DNA of 64,000 nucleotides from Flavobacteriales bacterium (GTDB lineage Bacteria > Bacteroidota > Bacteroidia > JACJYZ01), in NCBI GenBank assembly GCA_020635855.1, contig JACJYZ010000004.1:186001-250000 (forward strand), written 5' to 3'. Positions 52,046 to 61,195 of the stretch are shown here, one piece after another. Under the pieces are notes generated by a model that saw nothing but the letters and a program-made list of their open reading frames with translations, was not told the origin of the DNA and searched no databases. Every line of letters starts with the position of its first letter. The first letter of the stretch is position 1. A program made the position numbers and the translations under genes.

Positions 52046-55033
52046 ATGAGAAAGTATTGCATGCTTTTAGCCGGCATTCTGCTATGTGCAGGATGGGTTC
52101 GGGCACAGGAAACATTCCCATATAACGGTATTCCCGATCACGACCACAGGTACTATGCATTTACACATGCACGGCTTGTAACGGATCCCTCGAACATAAT
52201 TGAGGATGGCACCCTGCTGATCCGGAATGGCAAGGTGGAAAAAACCGGAAAGGATGTGAGCATACCTGCCGGCAGTGTGGTGTACGACCTGAAAGGCAAA
52301 TCCATCTACCCCTCTTTCATCGATGCCTACAGCACCTACGGAATGCCGGAAGTGAGCCGCGACCGCAGCGGCAGGGGCACCCAATATGAATCGAACAAAA
52401 CCGGACCCTTTGCCTGGAACCAGGCGCTGCAACCCGAAACCGATGCATCGGCCTTGTTCACCCCCGACGAAAAGGAAGCCGGTAAGCTAAGAGCCCAAGG
52501 CTTCGGTGCGCTGAACATTTACAACCCCGACGGCATCTCACGGGGCAATTCTTCGCTGGTGAGCCTGGCCGACAAGAACGACAATGAACTGGTGCTATCC
52601 GGTAAAGTTGCTGCCATGCTCTCCTTCAACCGGGGATCATCCAGGCAATCATATCCCACCTCGCTGATGGGATGCATCGCCCTGATCCGCCAGACCTACA
52701 TGGATGCCACCTGGTATAAACAAAACCCCACCGAATACAACCTTTCGCTGGAAGCATGGAACAACCTGCAAAAGCTGCCCCAGATCTTTGAAGCGGCAAA
52801 CAAACTGAACGCCTTACGCGCTGACCGTCTCGGCGATGAGTTCGGCCAACAGTACATCATCAAAGGAAACGGCGACGAATACCAACGCATCGATGAGATC
52901 AAGAAAACCGGCGCCACCTTCATCATCCCGGTAAAATTTCCGGAAGCATATGATGTGAGCGATCCGTACGACGCCATGATGGTGGACCTCGAAGAACTCG
53001 AACATTGGGAAAAAGCCCCAACCAATGCAGCCCGCCTGGCCAAAGCCGGCGTGCCCTTTGCACTCACCGCATCCGACCTGAAAGATCCGAAAGACTTTCT
53101 TCCCAACCTGCGCAAAGCCATGATGTTCGGACTCACCGAGCAACAGGCGCTGTCGGCCCTCACCACCACCCCGGCAAAGATTCTCCGTGCAGACCAACTG
53201 GTGGGCAGTCTGACACCCGGTAAACTGGCCAACTTCATCATCACCTCCGGCCCGGTCTTCGATGAGGAAACCACCCTTTACGAAAACTGGACCCTGGGAC
53301 AACGTCACGTGATCGAAGACATGAACCGACCCGACATACGCGGCACTTATGAACTCTCATTCGGAGACAGGAAAAACGAACTGAAGATCTCCGGCCAGCC
53401 GGCCAAACCCGAAGGCAAACTCATGGTCTCCGATTCCGCTTCCACCAAGGCCGCCGTGAAATTCGACGGGACCCGGATCACGATTTCTTTCCAGGCAGAT
53501 ACATCATCAAAAGACCAGGTGCGACTGTCGGGTGTGATTGGTGACAGCGTTGTATTCAAAGGGCGCGGACAAACCGAGAACGGCATGTGGGTCTCCTGGC
53601 AGGCCATACGTACCAAACCCTACGAAAACAAAGACCACAAACATCATGATGATGAGCCCGACGAGGCGGCACTCGCACCTTATGTAGTTGCCTTCGGTCG
53701 CACCGCCATGCCCACCCAGGAAACCGTGCTCATTCGCCATGCCACCATCTGGACCAATACAGATAAAGGCATGCTGCTGAATGCCGATATCCTCATCCAG
53801 AACGGAAAGGTGGTCAAAGTAGGCATACTCGGAGACATGCCGGGCATTCACACCATCGATGGTTCCGGCATGCATATTACACCCGGTATCATCGACGAGC
53901 ATTCACACATCGCCGGAAACGGAGGCATCAATGAAGCCGGACAAGCCATCAGCGCCGAGGTGCGCGTGGGTGACATCCTCAACCCGGAAGACATCAACAT
54001 CTACCGGCAACTTGCCGGTGGGGTAACCGCCGTTCAGGTGCTGCACGGTTCCGCCAACCCCATCGGGGGCCAGTCGGCACTGATCAAACTGCGTTGGGGC
54101 GCATCCGCCGAAGACATGAAGATCAAGGGAAGTGACGGGTTTATCAAATTCGCTTTGGGTGAGAACGTGAAATGGTCGAACCGCTCACCCGATTACAACG
54201 ACCGCTATCCGCAAACCCGCATGGGCGTGGAACAGATCTATTACAAGGCTTTCACCGAAGCACGTGAATACGACAACGCCTGGAAGAAATACCAGGCAGC
54301 TAAAAAAGGACCCGCACCCCGGCGCGACCTCGAGTTGGAAACCCTGGCCGAAATCCTCAACAAGAAACGCTTCATCACCTGTCACTCCTACGTTCAATCG
54401 GAAATCAACATGCTGATGCACGTGGCCGATTCAATGGGCTTCCGGGTGAACACCTTCACCCACATCCTGGAAGGCTACAAAGTGGCCGACAAGATGAAGG
54501 CACACGGTGTGGGTGGTTCTACCTTCTCCGACTGGTGGGCTTATAAAATGGAAGTAAGAGATGCCATCCCGTATAACGGTCCGCTCATGCACAACGAAGG
54601 TGTAACCGTGGCGTACAATTCCGATGATGCGGAAATGGCCCGACGCCTGAACCAGGAAGCAGCCAAAGCTGTGATGTACGGCGGCCTTTCTGAAGTGGAA
54701 GCGCTGAAGTTCGTCACACTCAATCCGGCCAAACTGCTGCACCTCGACAAACGCATGGGCAGCCTGCAGCCGGGCATGGATGCAGACGTGGTACTCTGGA
54801 CCGGCCACCCCCTCTCCATCTATTCAAAAGTTGAAAAAACCTTTGTGGATGGCAGGTGCCTGTTCGACCGCAAGGAAGATGCACAGATGCAGGAAATGAT
54901 TGCCAAAGAACGCGAACGGCTCATCCAGAAAATGATGGCTGAAGGCGGCAAGGGTGGCCACAAGCCCGCTATGAAAGGCAAACGATTGTATCATTGCGAC
55001 ACCCTCGAAGACGAACCCTACTGGATGGATTGA
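52046..55033 (+). CDS. Exported double amidohydrolase-family protein with one degenerate half
   Basis: 995 residues with a signal peptide (MLLAGILLCAGWVRAQ). The N-terminal half (about 35-430) has the amidohydrolase frame (DGTLLIRNGKVEKTG, KSIYPSFIDAYSTYG, LTTTPAKILRADQLVGSLTPG) but no HxH in the metal position, where IDAYS stands. The middle (about 430-560) is a beta-rich linker. The C-terminal half (about 570-970) is complete: DEHSHIAG (His619 and His621), FITCHSYVQSE, NTFTHILEGYK, and the metal Asp in VAYNSDDAEM, with LNPAKLLHLDKRMGSLQPGMDAD. It probably hydrolyses a peptide-like or cyclic amide outside the cytoplasm. It has a full promoter and is followed by a shorter relative. Confidence 0.88.
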   Translation: MRKYCMLLAGILLCAGWVRAQETFPYNGIPDHDHRYYAFTHARLVTDPSNIIEDGTLLIRNGKVEKTGKDVSIPAGSVVYDLKGKSIYPSFIDAYSTYGMPEVSRDRSGRGTQYESNKTGPFAWNQALQPETDASALFTPDEKEAGKLRAQGFGALNIYNPDGISRGNSSLVSLADKNDNELVLSGKVAAMLSFNRGSSRQSYPTSLMGCIALIRQTYMDATWYKQNPTEYNLSLEAWNNLQKLPQIFEAANKLNALRADRLGDEFGQQYIIKGNGDEYQRIDEIKKTGATFIIPVKFPEAYDVSDPYDAMMVDLEELEHWEKAPTNAARLAKAGVPFALTASDLKDPKDFLPNLRKAMMFGLTEQQALSALTTTPAKILRADQLVGSLTPGKLANFIITSGPVFDEETTLYENWTLGQRHVIEDMNRPDIRGTYELSFGDRKNELKISGQPAKPEGKLMVSDSASTKAAVKFDGTRITISFQADTSSKDQVRLSGVIGDSVVFKGRGQTENGMWVSWQAIRTKPYENKDHKHHDDEPDEAALAPYVVAFGRTAMPTQETVLIRHATIWTNTDKGMLLNADILIQNGKVVKVGILGDMPGIHTIDGSGMHITPGIIDEHSHIAGNGGINEAGQAISAEVRVGDILNPEDINIYRQLAGGVTAVQVLHGSANPIGGQSALIKLRWGASAEDMKIKGSDGFIKFALGENVKWSNRSPDYNDRYPQTRMGVEQIYYKAFTEAREYDNAWKKYQAAKKGPAPRRDLELETLAEILNKKRFITCHSYVQSEINMLMHVADSMGFRVNTFTHILEGYKVADKMKAHGVGGSTFSDWWAYKMEVRDAIPYNGPLMHNEGVTVAYNSDDAEMARRLNQEAAKAVMYGGLSEVEALKFVTLNPAKLLHLDKRMGSLQPGMDADVVLWTGHPLSIYSKVEKTFVDGRCLFDRKEDAQMQEMIAKERERLIQKMMAEGGKGGHKPAMKGKRLYHCDTLEDEPYWMD

Positions 55034-55066
55034 TCCCATTCTCAGAACATGCTATTTCTTATCAAC

Positions 55067-56380
55067 ATGAACAGACAATATATTTTACTTGCCACTGCCG
55101 CTTTGATCGGAATGAACGTTCCGGTGGAAGCACAAACACCGGCATCCCCGCAAACCACATCCATCCTGATCATGGACGCAACGGTTCACGTGGGCAACGG
55201 ACAATTCATCCGGGAAGGTGCGGTTGGCTTCGACAAGGGCAAAATCACATTTGTAGGCAGGGCCTCCGAAGCCGATACCACCGCGTTCGGTGAAGTCATC
55301 CACGCCAAAGACAAACACCTGTACCCGGGACTGATCCTACCGGACAATACACTCGGACTGACAGAGATCGACGCCATCAGGCCCACCCTTGATTTCAATG
55401 AAACCGGTAGCATGAACCCGAACGTTCGTGCCCTGGTTGCATTCAACACCGATTCAAAGATCATCCCTACCCTGCGCGCCAATGGAGTGCTGCTATCCCA
55501 GGCCACACCACAGGGCGGACTGATATCCGGAACCTCCGCCATCATGCAACTGGATGGCTGGAACTGGGAAGATGCGGTACTGGAACCAGAAGACGGTATT
55601 CACATGCACTGGCCCGTGACCCGTTACCGGGGCAACCCATGGCGTGGAGAAGAAGGCATCCAGGAAAACAAAAACAAACCCGATGTACTGGAAGAGCTAG
55701 GCCTTTTCTTTGACCGGGCCAACGCTTACGCAAAAGACAAACAACCTGAATCAACCAACATGAAGCTTCACGCCATGCAGGGCTTGTTTGATGGAAGCAA
55801 GAACCTGTACATCCATGTGAACGATGCACGGGAGATCATGGAATCCGTGAAGTTCGCCCAATCCAAAAACGTAAAGAAGATCGTGGTGGTAGGCGCCGCG
55901 GATGCCTGGATGGTAACCGACTTCCTGAAAGAAAACCACATCCCGGTGATCCTGCGCAGGGCACATGAGTTGCCCTACCGTGCTGATGAGGCGGTGGACC
56001 AACCTTACAAAACTGCTGCCGCACTCTTCCGTGCACAAATTCCCTATTGCCTGGATTATGCCGGTGACATGGAAGCCATGGGCGCCCGCAACCTGCCGTT
56101 CGTGGCAGGTACCACCGTGGCCTATGGTGTACCCAAAGAGGAAGCCCTGGCATCCATCACATTGCATGCAGCAGAGATCTTGGGTATTTCCGACCGCGTG
56201 GGCAGTCTGGAAGTTGGCAAAGACGCCACCCTGTTCCTGTCAACCGGAGATGTGATGGAGATGATGAAGAACCACCTGGAAGTGGCCTACATCGCAGGGA
56301 AGAAACTCGACCTGGATACCCATCAGAAACAATTGTACCGGGAATACGCGAAGAAGTACGGGCAGGAGATCAAGGAGTAG
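55067..56380 (+). CDS. Exported amidohydrolase-like protein, probably catalytically inactive
   Basis: About 437 residues with a signal peptide (YILLATAALIGMNVPVEA). It has the family frame: ILIMDATVHVGNGQ, EGAVGFDKGKITFVG, then KHLYPGLILPDNTLGLTEI where active enzymes have a metal HxH, and a C-terminal LHAAEILGISDRVGSLEVGKDA. Neither HxH nor the later single His and Asp ligands is in the expected place. It follows the large relative by 33 bases and has the same layout as that protein's degenerate N-terminal half, so it may be a partner subunit. The ATG at 55067 fits the signal peptide; 55049 is possible. Confidence 0.82.
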   Translation: MNRQYILLATAALIGMNVPVEAQTPASPQTTSILIMDATVHVGNGQFIREGAVGFDKGKITFVGRASEADTTAFGEVIHAKDKHLYPGLILPDNTLGLTEIDAIRPTLDFNETGSMNPNVRALVAFNTDSKIIPTLRANGVLLSQATPQGGLISGTSAIMQLDGWNWEDAVLEPEDGIHMHWPVTRYRGNPWRGEEGIQENKNKPDVLEELGLFFDRANAYAKDKQPESTNMKLHAMQGLFDGSKNLYIHVNDAREIMESVKFAQSKNVKKIVVVGAADAWMVTDFLKENHIPVILRRAHELPYRADEAVDQPYKTAAALFRAQIPYCLDYAGDMEAMGARNLPFVAGTTVAYGVPKEEALASITLHAAEILGISDRVGSLEVGKDATLFLSTGDVMEMMKNHLEVAYIAGKKLDLDTHQKQLYREYAKKYGQEIKE

Positions 56381-56410
56381 CGGATCTGATGATCGGGATG
56401 GGTTCCACCC

Positions 56411-56438
56411 AATTCCTAATCCCTAATTCCTAATCCCT
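56411..56438. repeat. Two tandem 14-bp AATTCCTAATCCCT units
   Basis: Exact head-to-tail copies at 56411-56424 and 56425-56438, plus the start of a third (AATT), between convergent genes. The trpS stop codon lies six bases on. Confidence 0.85.
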
Positions 56439-56443
56439 AATTA

Positions 56444-57412
56444 TCAATACCCCACTTTCTCCCTCACCCGCTTAATCACCTTGCCGGCGATCAGCTTGGC
56501 CCGCAATGCACCTTTGGACAACTCATTCTCGATGAGGGCCGGTGTGGCCATCAGCTCTTCGTAAGCGTTGCGCTCTTTTTCAAAACGTTTGCAGATCACC
56601 TGGAACAGGGCGTCTTTGGCATGGCCGTAACCGAAATTGCCCGCCAGGTATTTGGCACGCAGGTCTTCTATTTCCGCTTCCATTGCAAGCAGTTCATACA
56701 ACCTGAAAACGTTGCATGTGTCGGGATCTTTGGGCTCTTCCAATGATTTCGCATCAGTGACGATGGTCATCACCTGCTTGCGAAGGGCCTTGTCGTTTTG
56801 AAAGATGTCGATGTAGTTGTTGTAGGATTTGCTCATCTTCTGGCCATCGGTGCCGGGCACCACCATCACCTTCTCATTGATGAGCGCTTCCGGCAGCACC
56901 AAGGTTTCTCCGTAGGCATGGTTGAAGCTGCCGGCAATGTCCCGGGTGATCTCAAGGTGCTGCTTCTGGTCTTTGCCCACCGGAACAAATTCCGAATCAT
57001 ACAAGAGGATGTCGGCTGCCATGAGTACCGGATAATCAAACAGACCCACATTGACTTCATTCAGGCGGCTCGACTTATCCTTGAACGAATGCGCATTGGC
57101 CAGCATCGGGTAAGGTGTAAAGCAGTTCAGGTACCAGGTGAGTTCGCACACTTCGGTGACATCACTCTGACGAAACAGGATGCTGTCGTTGGTATCCAAA
57201 CCGAAAGCCAGCCATGCGGCGGCTACAGCGAGGGTATTTTCCTTCAGCACCTTCGGGTCTCTCACGGTGGTCAGGGAATGCAGGTCGGCGATAAAATAGA
57301 TCGCATCGTTCTCATCCCGGTGCGACAATTCGATCGCGGGCAGGATGGCACCCAGGATATTTCCCAAATGGGGTTTTCCTGTGCTCTGGATGCCGGTTAA
57401 AATTCTTGACAT
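56444..57412 (-). CDS. trpS: Tryptophan--tRNA ligase
   Basis: About 322 residues, normal for bacterial TrpRS. The class I signature is in TGIQSTGKPHLGNILGA (HIGH-like HLGN), FIADLHSLT and DILLYDSEFVPVGKDQKQHLE follow, and KMSKS is in GQKMSKSYNNYIDIF. It charges tRNA-Trp. The ATG at 57412 gives the family N-terminus MSRILTGIQSTG; an ATG nine bases upstream is possible. The gene faces the amidohydrolase unit. Confidence 0.96.
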   Translation of the reverse strand: MSRILTGIQSTGKPHLGNILGAILPAIELSHRDENDAIYFIADLHSLTTVRDPKVLKENTLAVAAAWLAFGLDTNDSILFRQSDVTEVCELTWYLNCFTPYPMLANAHSFKDKSSRLNEVNVGLFDYPVLMAADILLYDSEFVPVGKDQKQHLEITRDIAGSFNHAYGETLVLPEALINEKVMVVPGTDGQKMSKSYNNYIDIFQNDKALRKQVMTIVTDAKSLEEPKDPDTCNVFRLYELLAMEAEIEDLRAKYLAGNFGYGHAKDALFQVICKRFEKERNAYEELMATPALIENELSKGALRAKLIAGKVIKRVREKVGY

Positions 57413-57482
57413 GGTATTCAATCAATGGCAGTCGGCTGCGCCTACCTGCCGGTTGTTACAGATGAAGCAATCGTGAATTTAT

Positions 57483-58541
57483 CTAAAGAGAGAGCAGCCA
57501 TGCGGATTGATGTTCGGCGCGTAACGCCTCCAACCGGGCTTCCGCCGCCTCGCGCGTGGTGAACCCTTCCAGGCTTACCCTGTAGAGACCGCGTTCGTTC
57601 TGACCTGCAATACTTGCATCATAACCCTGTTTCCGCAATTCTTTCAGTTTCTTCTCGGCATTCCGCTTGCTGCGGAAACATCCTCCGATAAGATGGAAAC
57701 GGTTCTCCTTGGGAGGCGCTTGGATGGGCTGGGATTCCACGGGCGCCGGCTGTGCAGGCGGTGCATCTTCTTTCTTCTCATCGCTGACCGCTTCTGCCTG
57801 ATGATCTTCAACGGGAGCGGTGGTCACATCACTTTCCGGGGATGAAGTTTGCGGCACAACCGAATCTTCCTGCGGTACGGTCATCTCCAGCGAAGAAAAA
57901 TCGGTACCAGGTTGGGGTGAACCGAATTGAGAAATGGTCCAGGCCAGAAAGGCGCCCATCACAATGAAGACGGGAACAACCGCCGCAACTTTCCAATCGC
58001 TGATGCGTCGGATCCTGCGTACCGTGATTTCCTTCTTTTCCGGTTGGGGGGTGATGCTCCGTTCAATGATGTTCACCGCTTTGGTTTCCTGAACAGATGT
58101 GATAACGGGTTGGGGGATCTCCCTGGCTCGTGCCACCGCCACCACAGGTGTGAGTCCGAATGACGACTTCGCAAAATGCACTTCACCCGAAGGTTCAAAA
58201 AGAATCTTGCCGGCAGCGTTCATGTAAAACCGCCCTACCTCATCCACACGGATCCGTTCTCCTTTTTGCAATCGTTCCTTCCAGGAAGTCAATACATCCG
58301 CCACCAAACGCTTCGCTTCGTTATAGGAAACGCCTTCCCCTTGTCTCACGGCATCTGTCAACAATCCATCGTTGTTGCGCAACACCGGGTTGAAAGACAA
58401 TTGTTTTCCGGGGGGAAGTAACCGCCGTTGGTGCACCAGCAAGCGAGCACTCGATTCATTCGCCACCAGCCCGCCGAAATCCGGCAGGATCACACAATCA
58501 TGTGCCCAAAGCAGTTGCTTGATATATGGTTCGATCGACAT
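57483..58541 (-). CDS. HU-CCDC81 and SPOR domain protein
   Basis: 352 residues. Two HU-like domains at the N-terminus (MSIEPYIKQLLWAHDCVILPD, here MSIEPYIKQLLWAHDCVIL, then FGGLVANESSARLL and LSFNPVLRNNDGLLTDAV) match the bacterial CCDC81 pair. A membrane helix (VAAVVPVFIVMGAFLAWTI, about 183-201), an acidic Pro/Glu-rich periplasmic spacer and a C-terminal SPOR domain (RFHLIGGCFRSKRNAEKKLK, YRVSLEGF) follow. SPOR domains bind denuded peptidoglycan at the division site. The layout suggests a link between a cytoplasmic HU-like part and the septal wall; role unproven. Confidence 0.9.
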   Translation of the reverse strand: MSIEPYIKQLLWAHDCVILPDFGGLVANESSARLLVHQRRLLPPGKQLSFNPVLRNNDGLLTDAVRQGEGVSYNEAKRLVADVLTSWKERLQKGERIRVDEVGRFYMNAAGKILFEPSGEVHFAKSSFGLTPVVAVARAREIPQPVITSVQETKAVNIIERSITPQPEKKEITVRRIRRISDWKVAAVVPVFIVMGAFLAWTISQFGSPQPGTDFSSLEMTVPQEDSVVPQTSSPESDVTTAPVEDHQAEAVSDEKKEDAPPAQPAPVESQPIQAPPKENRFHLIGGCFRSKRNAEKKLKELRKQGYDASIAGQNERGLYRVSLEGFTTREAAEARLEALRAEHQSAWLLSL

Positions 58542-58588
58542 GTACAGTATGGATACGCCGGCCTAAAAATACATAAAACCACAGGATG

Positions 58589-59335
58589 TCAGTGGCCCGG
58601 AGCCTGTAATTTTTTTACATCTTCCGGTCTGTCCACCGCTGCACTCTCATACGCGGTGATACCCACCCGGATACGGAATCCGTTCTGCAACCACCGAAGC
58701 TGTTCCAATGACTCCGCTTTTTCAAGTGACGATACAGGCAAGGCGGCGATGGCTTTCAGTGCATCATACCTGAAAGCGTAAACACCCAGGTGCTTTAGGA
58801 AAGTATGCTCACCGAGCCATTCCGCCGTAGGAAAACCCTTTACATACGGGATGGCCTGACGGCTGAAATAGAGGGCCCATCCTGCGTGGTCGGTCACCAC
58901 CTTCACCCGGTTGGGGTCATGAAGGGTTTCGGCATCCTCTACCTTTTTGGCCAGCGTGGCGATGCGCACCTGTTCATCCCCGAAAAGATCACACAGTTCC
59001 CTGATCTGTTCAGGATATAAATAGGGTTCATCTCCCTGTATGTTGATGAGTACATCATGATCACCGGGTGCGGGATCCATGTGATTGGATGCTTCCCTGC
59101 AACGGTCCGTACCACTTGGATGATCGGGTGATGTCATCACCACCTTCCCACCGAAGGACGCCACGTGTTCACGGATGCGGTCGTCATCGGTGGCCACCAC
59201 CAGGTTGTCCAAACCCGCTTTCGAAGCCTGCTCCCATACCCTCCGGATCATGGTCTTCCCATGGATCATGGCCAATGGCTTTCCCGGGAATCGGGTGGAA
59301 GCATAACGGGCCGGAATGATACCTATGAATTTCAT
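58589..59335 (-). CDS. kdsB: 3-deoxy-manno-octulosonate cytidylyltransferase
   Basis: 248 residues. GIIPARYASTRFPGKPLAMI is the nucleotide-binding start; VVATDDDRI, MTSPDHPSGTDRC and INIQGDEPYL follow, with LEQLRWLQNG near the C-terminus. It makes CMP-Kdo for lipopolysaccharide core. The open frame continues to 59713 but the family starts at MKFIGIIPARYAS, the ATG at 59335; the extra part overlaps dprA on the other strand and is not used. It is 47 bases from the HU-CCDC81/SPOR gene. Confidence 0.96.
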   Translation of the reverse strand: MKFIGIIPARYASTRFPGKPLAMIHGKTMIRRVWEQASKAGLDNLVVATDDDRIREHVASFGGKVVMTSPDHPSGTDRCREASNHMDPAPGDHDVLINIQGDEPYLYPEQIRELCDLFGDEQVRIATLAKKVEDAETLHDPNRVKVVTDHAGWALYFSRQAIPYVKGFPTAEWLGEHTFLKHLGVYAFRYDALKAIAALPVSSLEKAESLEQLRWLQNGFRIRVGITAYESAAVDRPEDVKKLQAPGH

Positions 59336-59391
59336 ACGGGAAAATGTGATGTTCGAACTTACGTTTGGCGAGGCCGGGCCCTTCAATCGTT

Positions 59392-59399
59392 TACTTTTG
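59392..59399 (+). promoter_or_regulatory. Putative -7 element for dprA
   Basis: Plus-strand TACTTTTG. Transcription would start near 59403, about 23 bases before the GTG at 59426, which supports that start for dprA. A TTTG at 59364 is 24 bases away, longer than usual. Confidence 0.45.
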
Positions 59400-59425
59400 G
59401 CCGCAACAAATGTAACGGATTCAGG

Positions 59426-60526
59426 GTGGATGCACAATGGATACATCGCCTCGCGCTCTTGTTCATACCGGGCGTCGGGGTTCAGTCGGCCAAGATCCTG
59501 CTGGCATACGCCGGCGGTGAAGACGCGATTTTTCATATCAGTAAAAAAGAACTCCTGAAAATGCCCGGGCTCTCCACCGCAGCTGCCCGTTCGGTATGGC
59601 AACACAAAGATGAGGCCCTGGATCGCGCGGCTCGGGAATGGAAGTTCATCCGGACCAAAGAAATCCGTCCGGTATTCTTTACCGATGCAGATTTCCCTTC
59701 CCGACTCAGGCATACCCCTGACGGACCCATCCTATTGTTTGTTGAGGGGAATGCAGAACTGAATCCTTCCAAAGCACTCGCAGTGGTGGGAAGCAGAAAG
59801 GCCAATGCATACGGGCTTTCTCTTTGCGAGCAGATCATCACCGATTTGGCGGCACATGATGTATGCATCGTGAGCGGACTGGCATACGGCATGGACATCA
59901 TGGCTCACCGCACCGCCCTCGCCACCGGTCTGCCCACCCTCGGGGTGTTGGGTCACGGACTGGATAGGATGTACCCCGGACAACATGCACAGATAGCCGA
60001 AAAAATGAAAACCAACGGTGCCCTCATCACCGAGTTTGCCAGCGGCACCCAACCCGATCGGGAAAATTTCCCGAGACGCAACCGCATCGTTGCCGGCATG
60101 GTGGATGCCCTGCTCGTTGTACAAACCGCCACTTCGGGAGGTTCACTTATCACCGCGTCGCTGGCCATGGATTACAACCGGGATGTGTTCGCCGTGCCAG
60201 GCCATGTGCATGACCCCTACTCGGCTGGCTGTCATGCGCTGATCAAATCCAACAAAGCCGCATTGGTGGAATCGGCGGAAGACATTATTCATGCCATGAA
60301 CTGGCAACCGAAGAAACCCGCATCCATCCAAACCGAATGCTTCCCGGTTTGCACGGATGATGAACAAGCACTGCTTGACATCCTTCGGTCGCACGGTGAA
60401 CTTCCGATCGACGAACTGGGTGCCGGGTTGAAATGGACACCCGCCCGCACCTCATCGGTTTTACTTCAACTGGAGTTCAGGGGACTGGTCAAGGCCCTGC
60501 CGGGTAAAAGGTACCGCCCGGGATAA
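59426..60526 (+). CDS. dprA: DNA-processing protein DprA
   Basis: About 366 residues from a GTG start (VDAQWIHRLALLFIPGVG). The N-terminal helical domain (IPGVGVQSAKILLAYAGG, MPGLSTAAARSVW) is followed by the Rossmann-like core with VVGSRKANAYG, VSGLAYGMDIMAHR, GVLGHGLDRMYPGQH, LITEFASGTQPDRENFPRRN and SGGSLITASLA. The last 60 residues form a winged helix (LLDILRSHGELPIDELG). DprA loads RecA on incoming single-stranded DNA in natural transformation. The open frame reaches back to 59165 but its first part is antisense to kdsB. No ATG exists near the family start. Confidence 0.92.
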   Translation: MDAQWIHRLALLFIPGVGVQSAKILLAYAGGEDAIFHISKKELLKMPGLSTAAARSVWQHKDEALDRAAREWKFIRTKEIRPVFFTDADFPSRLRHTPDGPILLFVEGNAELNPSKALAVVGSRKANAYGLSLCEQIITDLAAHDVCIVSGLAYGMDIMAHRTALATGLPTLGVLGHGLDRMYPGQHAQIAEKMKTNGALITEFASGTQPDRENFPRRNRIVAGMVDALLVVQTATSGGSLITASLAMDYNRDVFAVPGHVHDPYSAGCHALIKSNKAALVESAEDIIHAMNWQPKKPASIQTECFPVCTDDEQALLDILRSHGELPIDELGAGLKWTPARTSSVLLQLEFRGLVKALPGKRYRPG

Positions 60527-60642
60527 GTTTATACACATCAGGCCGTTCATGTTCCATGGAGGCGCTCCCGGAAATGTGCTTCATTTCTTTTTACATTTCC
60601 GGCATAATCTTTGTCAACACTGCCATTCAATACTTCTGCCGG

Positions 60643-61176
60643 ATGAAGCGAACGTTATTTTTTCACCTGTTACTGATCTCCACCTTTGTGTTTTTGGCCG
60701 GAACTTCCGCCAACGCCCAACGCATTCGTCCATGGGGACTGGGACCCGAAGTGATCTACAACTACTCCATCAAGGAGATCGGTCTGGGTGGCCGGGCACA
60801 TCTTTACATGGGACGGTACATCTTCTTTTCTCCGGAAATCACTTTCTTCCCGGGCTTCAACAAATACAAGGAAATGTATGTCGGTGCCGGTGTACATTAC
60901 AACACCACACCCGACTACAAGTGGGGATTCTACGGCATGATGCACCTGGGCTGGAACCGTTGGTTCAACTATGATGAGTTCATCACCGAAAAAGCCAAAC
61001 CACACAACCTGGCCGTGGAACCGGGTATTGGTATGGTGCTCAACCGGGGCTGCCTGCGACCCTTCGGTGAGGCGCGGTACAACTGGAAATGGCACGAGGG
61101 TTCACTCCGCATCGGTGTGATCTTTCTCTTCAAATACTGCCAGGCACATGAGTTCTGTCCGCCTGCAGCACACTAA
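60643..61176 (+). CDS. Exported small beta-barrel-like protein, function unknown
   Basis: About 177 residues from the ATG at 60643. The signal peptide is FFHLLLISTFVFLAGTSANAQ; the rest alternates aromatic and polar residues (WGLGPEVIYNY, IGLGGRAHLYM, YIFFSPEITFFPGF, YVGAGVHYNTT, WGFYGMMHLGWNRWF, LRPFGEARYNWKWH, LRIGVIFLF) as in an eight-stranded outer-membrane barrel, with a short Cys-containing tail. I cannot name its family. A longer open frame to 60556 is less likely because it would bury the signal. The lipoprotein gene follows by 19 bases. Confidence 0.72.
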   Translation: MKRTLFFHLLLISTFVFLAGTSANAQRIRPWGLGPEVIYNYSIKEIGLGGRAHLYMGRYIFFSPEITFFPGFNKYKEMYVGAGVHYNTTPDYKWGFYGMMHLGWNRWFNYDEFITEKAKPHNLAVEPGIGMVLNRGCLRPFGEARYNWKWHEGSLRIGVIFLFKYCQAHEFCPPAAH

Positions 61177-61195
61177 CCTGACAACCTGCAAACGC

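Noticed and set aside
58589..59713. 374-residue reading of kdsB
   Set aside because: The first 126 residues overlap dprA on the other strand and resemble nothing; the family starts at MKFIGIIPARYAS.
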